A stretch of DNA of 64,000 bases from Amaurobius ferox (lineage: Eukaryota; Arthropoda; Arachnida; Araneae; Amaurobiidae): positions 128,473,322-128,537,321 of the forward strand of contig OX578147.1 in assembly GCA_951213105.1 (NCBI GenBank), read 5' to 3'. Each line of letters begins with the position of its first letter. Position 1 is the stretch's first letter. The position numbers and the translations under genes are program-made. This document shows positions 61,073-64,000 of this stretch, in pieces. The notes under the pieces are model-generated. The model was not told the DNA's origin, made no database searches, and worked only from the letters and a program-made list of their open reading frames with translations.

Positions 61073-61139
61073 ACACTTAATAAAAGTTTAGTCCTCTGGA
61101 CGAGTCGGACGGTCTGGGTCTTCTACACTTAATAAAAGT
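61073..61139 (+). mobile_element. 37-bp SINE-tail insertion with perfect 15-bp target-site duplication
   Basis: ACACTTAATAAAAGT at 61073-61087 recurs exactly at 61125-61139. The 37 bp between (ttagtcctctggacgagtcg, gacggtctgggtcttct) are the SINE 3' tail shared with the 3.1 and 30.5 kb fragments. Confidence 0.88.
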
Positions 61140-62114
61140 GTTTGATAATTTTACTGAATATCAAAAAACCTTTCAGATTTAAACATAAAAATGCTGCACA
61201 TTTTATTATTCCGTTAACGCATGACAAAATGATGTAATCATTTGATTTTTGCAATTAACAACAAAAATATATTAAATTGTGTTTTTGTTACTTCACTTTT
61301 TATTACAAGTAGTTTTTGAAAATTCCTTTGTATCTTAACCTCTAATTCAAATTTTCTGTTTTTCTATTGATCTGCAAGCCAAGACAGATCGAATGAGACC
61401 ATAAACCAAAATTCTACCTAGTGTAGAACTACTAAATACTTTTGGATATAATTTTAATATCTCTTTGCATCATCTCCCTACTTGGAATTTTCAAAACATT
61501 AAACTTTTTCATTGATCTGGAAGCATTGACCGATCGAATGAAATCAAAACCAGAATTCGTGTTAGAGTGGAAGTGATTGATAATTAAGCAAAGTGGTTTT
61601 GAGTTTTCTTATTATTTCTTTACATTATCACTCCTAATTCTAATTTTTCAATTAGATTTTTCTTTTGACTTGGAAGCTTGTAAGGACCTTATATATTCAA
61701 AAATACAACCAATATTATTGAACTTGTCAATACCATGTCATTACTTTTCATAAACCTTACATGCTCATTAATTAGCATCATTATGTTGCTTCCATACCAA
61801 CAGAGTCTTCTTGGAGAGTACACTGATTTGTTCTCACACAAGAATGGATTTGCAAAAAATGCATGTTTAATTATAATTTTAGCTTTAGGAACAAAAATGG
61901 CATGTTAAACGTAAAGGAATATTGTTAAATTTAATACTTCTAGTTTTAACTTTATAATTTCATTTTGTGGATTTATGAAACTTCATATGCATATATATCG
62001 TATGTATATTGTTGTATCCAAAAATGAAAGCGACCCACAACTACAAAATTTAGTCTAGTATCTTCAGATATTTCAGTTCAGTAGGCCCAAAGACACCTTG
62101 GTGCAATTTTTTTT

Positions 62115-62505
62115 CTAATTAGTTTTTAACACTTTACAACATAGTTGAAAAGTGTTTATGACATTGTTCATTCTGTCTGTCTGTCTGTCCGTTAGCATGA
62201 TAACTGCCGTAAAAATGACTTTATCAAAATGAAATTTTAGTATGTTTTTCAGACTGTCTGTGGGACCTATGGAAATATAAATGAATAACATCACCCAATT
62301 AGTTTTGGATTAAACCTGGGTTGAAAAAATGAAATACATTGAACCCTATGGGACCTAATTTTTCAAACATTTTTTAAGTGAATTTAAAATTCACAAATTG
62401 CTTCAAAAGTTTTAGGAAATATTCAAATTATCCCATAAAATATATTAAAAAAAGTTCAGTAAAATATGTTAGGTAGTTTTTTAAATAAAAATTATTTAAT
62501 ATAGG
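62115..62505 (+). repeat. Dispersed repeat family A, full copy
   Basis: Reverse-complement counterpart of 1109-1494 along its length: tgtctgtctgtctgtccg, ataactgccgtaaaaatgac, cacccaattagttttgga, ccctatgggacctaattttt. Confidence 0.8.
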
Positions 62506-62914
62506 GAGAAAAACAAATTCAATTAAATTCTGACTTTTGCTACATCCTCCAGAAAGAAAAGAGATATATTTTATAATAAATATTTTTCCAAGAGTTTAAT
62601 TATTTTATATATAAGAGAGGTTTCGCATTTAAAAATAAATATGGCATATAACAAGTTTTCAAATTTTTTAAAATTTTATATAACTCTTTATGATTGATGG
62701 TCGTCTGTCTGTCATTTTATACTTATTTAATGGCATTTTTAATGCACTTTCCTACGTCCTGGAGAGTTGAAATTTGGTACACAGCTTAAATTTGTAGAAC
62801 ATTTTATTCTACATAAATTTGGTGGGTCCTCAAATATAGATCCTACATTTTTTCGAAATGGCCTGCAAATAATCCCTGTTCACTTCTATGAATCATTGTT
62901 GTAAGATTGTTAAA

Positions 62915-63695
62915 AATTCTGATGTAGGCAGCACATGACTTTCGCTGCAGACTCATATTCACATTCTCTTTATTTCTTCAATAATAATTTGAGTTTTTCT
63001 GCGCAAAATAACACCCATAAGTATTTTAAATGACACTTAATTTGCACGTTAAACTTAAATTTGGTTCTTATTTAATAGCTGGACTTATTGTCAAAGGTGG
63101 CATAGCGAAAACGTGAAAAAACTAAAATATCTCAAGAACAGCTAGTCCTAGAGTAATGGGGTTAGCCTTATTCTTTTTGTTGTCAAAAATCACGTATAAA
63201 ATAAGCATTTAATTGATATAATTGAGCGCACATAGTCTTTTATTTTTAGATTTAACTATTTTTGTGGACCATTTCACAAAAACAGCCTGTTCCTTTTTCC
63301 CGAATCGTACCAGAATAACCTGCAAGTGATTTATATACCAAATTTTGTTAAATTTGGACCATTACTTTTGAGCTAGAATGGATAAAGGCAATTTTTGCCT
63401 TCCATTTCGCAAAGAAGGCAGATTCTTTTATTACGAATCATACTAAAATCTAATGACCATCAGGGTTTCACACAAAAAACTTATCAAACCAAATTTTATG
63501 AAATTTGGTCCATTAGTTTTTCAGTTAGAGTGGATATAATATCCTCACAAACACACAGATACACCCTTACACACATAGACGTCTTCCTAAAAATAGTTTT
63601 TTCATGTTCTAGAAGTCCCAAAACGTGTAGATCCTTCTAAAATTCAAGTTCCAATCTCCGGCACGATTCCAATACTTTGAATACATACACACACA
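62915..63695 (+). repeat. Dispersed repeat family C, full copy
   Basis: Opens tctgatgtaggcagcacatg, then gcagactcatattcac, ctttatttcttcaataataa, aaatttggtccattagtttt, acacacagatacaccctta and tctccggcacgattccaata. Same order as 7245-8066, reversed. Confidence 0.75.
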
Positions 63696-64000
63696 TATAT
63701 TATCTGTGTATCTAAATTCCGTGCCTATGCAATTACAATAGTTGTGATTTTAAATGATTCCTAAACTTTTATTATTTCTACAACGAAGCCTAATTTTAAC
63801 TTATGCAGAATGCAAATATCTCAAGCGATTGTAAGGTGAGTTATATAAGAATTGCTGAATTTTTTTCACACAATATTATTTAGCTCTGGAGTCTTCAATA
63901 CAAGTTATATGAACGAAATATTCATTGAGTTTGGATTGAGAATCAAACGATTTATATTTCGATGAAGTTTTAAATATTTAAGTATAATAAATTACTGTAG

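Larger units (their letters stand above)
56184..64000. other. Region upstream of TRAPPC12 coding exons, no gene recognised
   Basis: No open frame resembles a known protein and none is framed by convincing splice sites. It should contain the TRAPPC12 promoter and 5' UTR. Repeats are at 57715-57842, 61073-61139, 62115-62505 and 62915-63695. Confidence 0.5.

Overview
This is an AT-rich animal nuclear window with long introns, canonical splice sites and dense interspersed repeats. Two recognisable protein-coding genes, a mariner transposon, tRNA-derived SINEs and many MITE/foldback elements point to a metazoan. An arthropod is most likely, because the multicopy Cys-motif repeat gene at 8.6-10.2 kb and the repeat styles are typical of arthropod genomes. 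The species cannot be fixed from the sequence.

Layout. (1) 1-12,812, + strand: the 3' part of the gene for NSE1 (NSMCE1), the RING-like subunit of the SMC5/6 complex. Three in-frame exons are visible and upstream exons were not found. The RING motif is split by a 7.8 kb intron that holds a decayed copy of a multicopy repeat-borne gene on the - strand. (2) 12.8-21.4 kb: tail-to-tail intergenic region, almost all repeats (foldback arms, a complex tandem duplication, MITEs, a 21-bp SINE-tail insertion). (3) 21,645-56,183, - strand: a complete coding set for TRAPPC12. It has 13 exons, 2,124 nt including the stop and 707 aa, with every splice phase compatible; one intron is of the rare GC-AG class. 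Its introns carry a head-to-tail tetramer of a tRNA-derived SINE, a 1.29 kb mariner only 57 bp from an exon, a ~1 kb foldback, several ~0.9 kb dispersed repeats, and a truncated SINE with perfect target-site duplications. (4) 56.2-64 kb: no gene recognised; a short CpG-containing patch near 58.9 kb is a weak promoter/5' exon candidate.

The two genes are not known to work together. NSE1 acts in DNA repair and chromosome maintenance. TRAPPC12 acts in ER-Golgi vesicle tethering and autophagy, with a reported mitotic kinetochore role in human cells. The most unusual signals are a set of extremely short insertions (21, 37 and 59 bp) consisting only of SINE 3' tails flanked by perfect 14-15 bp target-site duplications, long self-complementary elements inside transcribed introns, and nine mononucleotide G/C runs of 11-21 bases in an otherwise AT-rich sequence.
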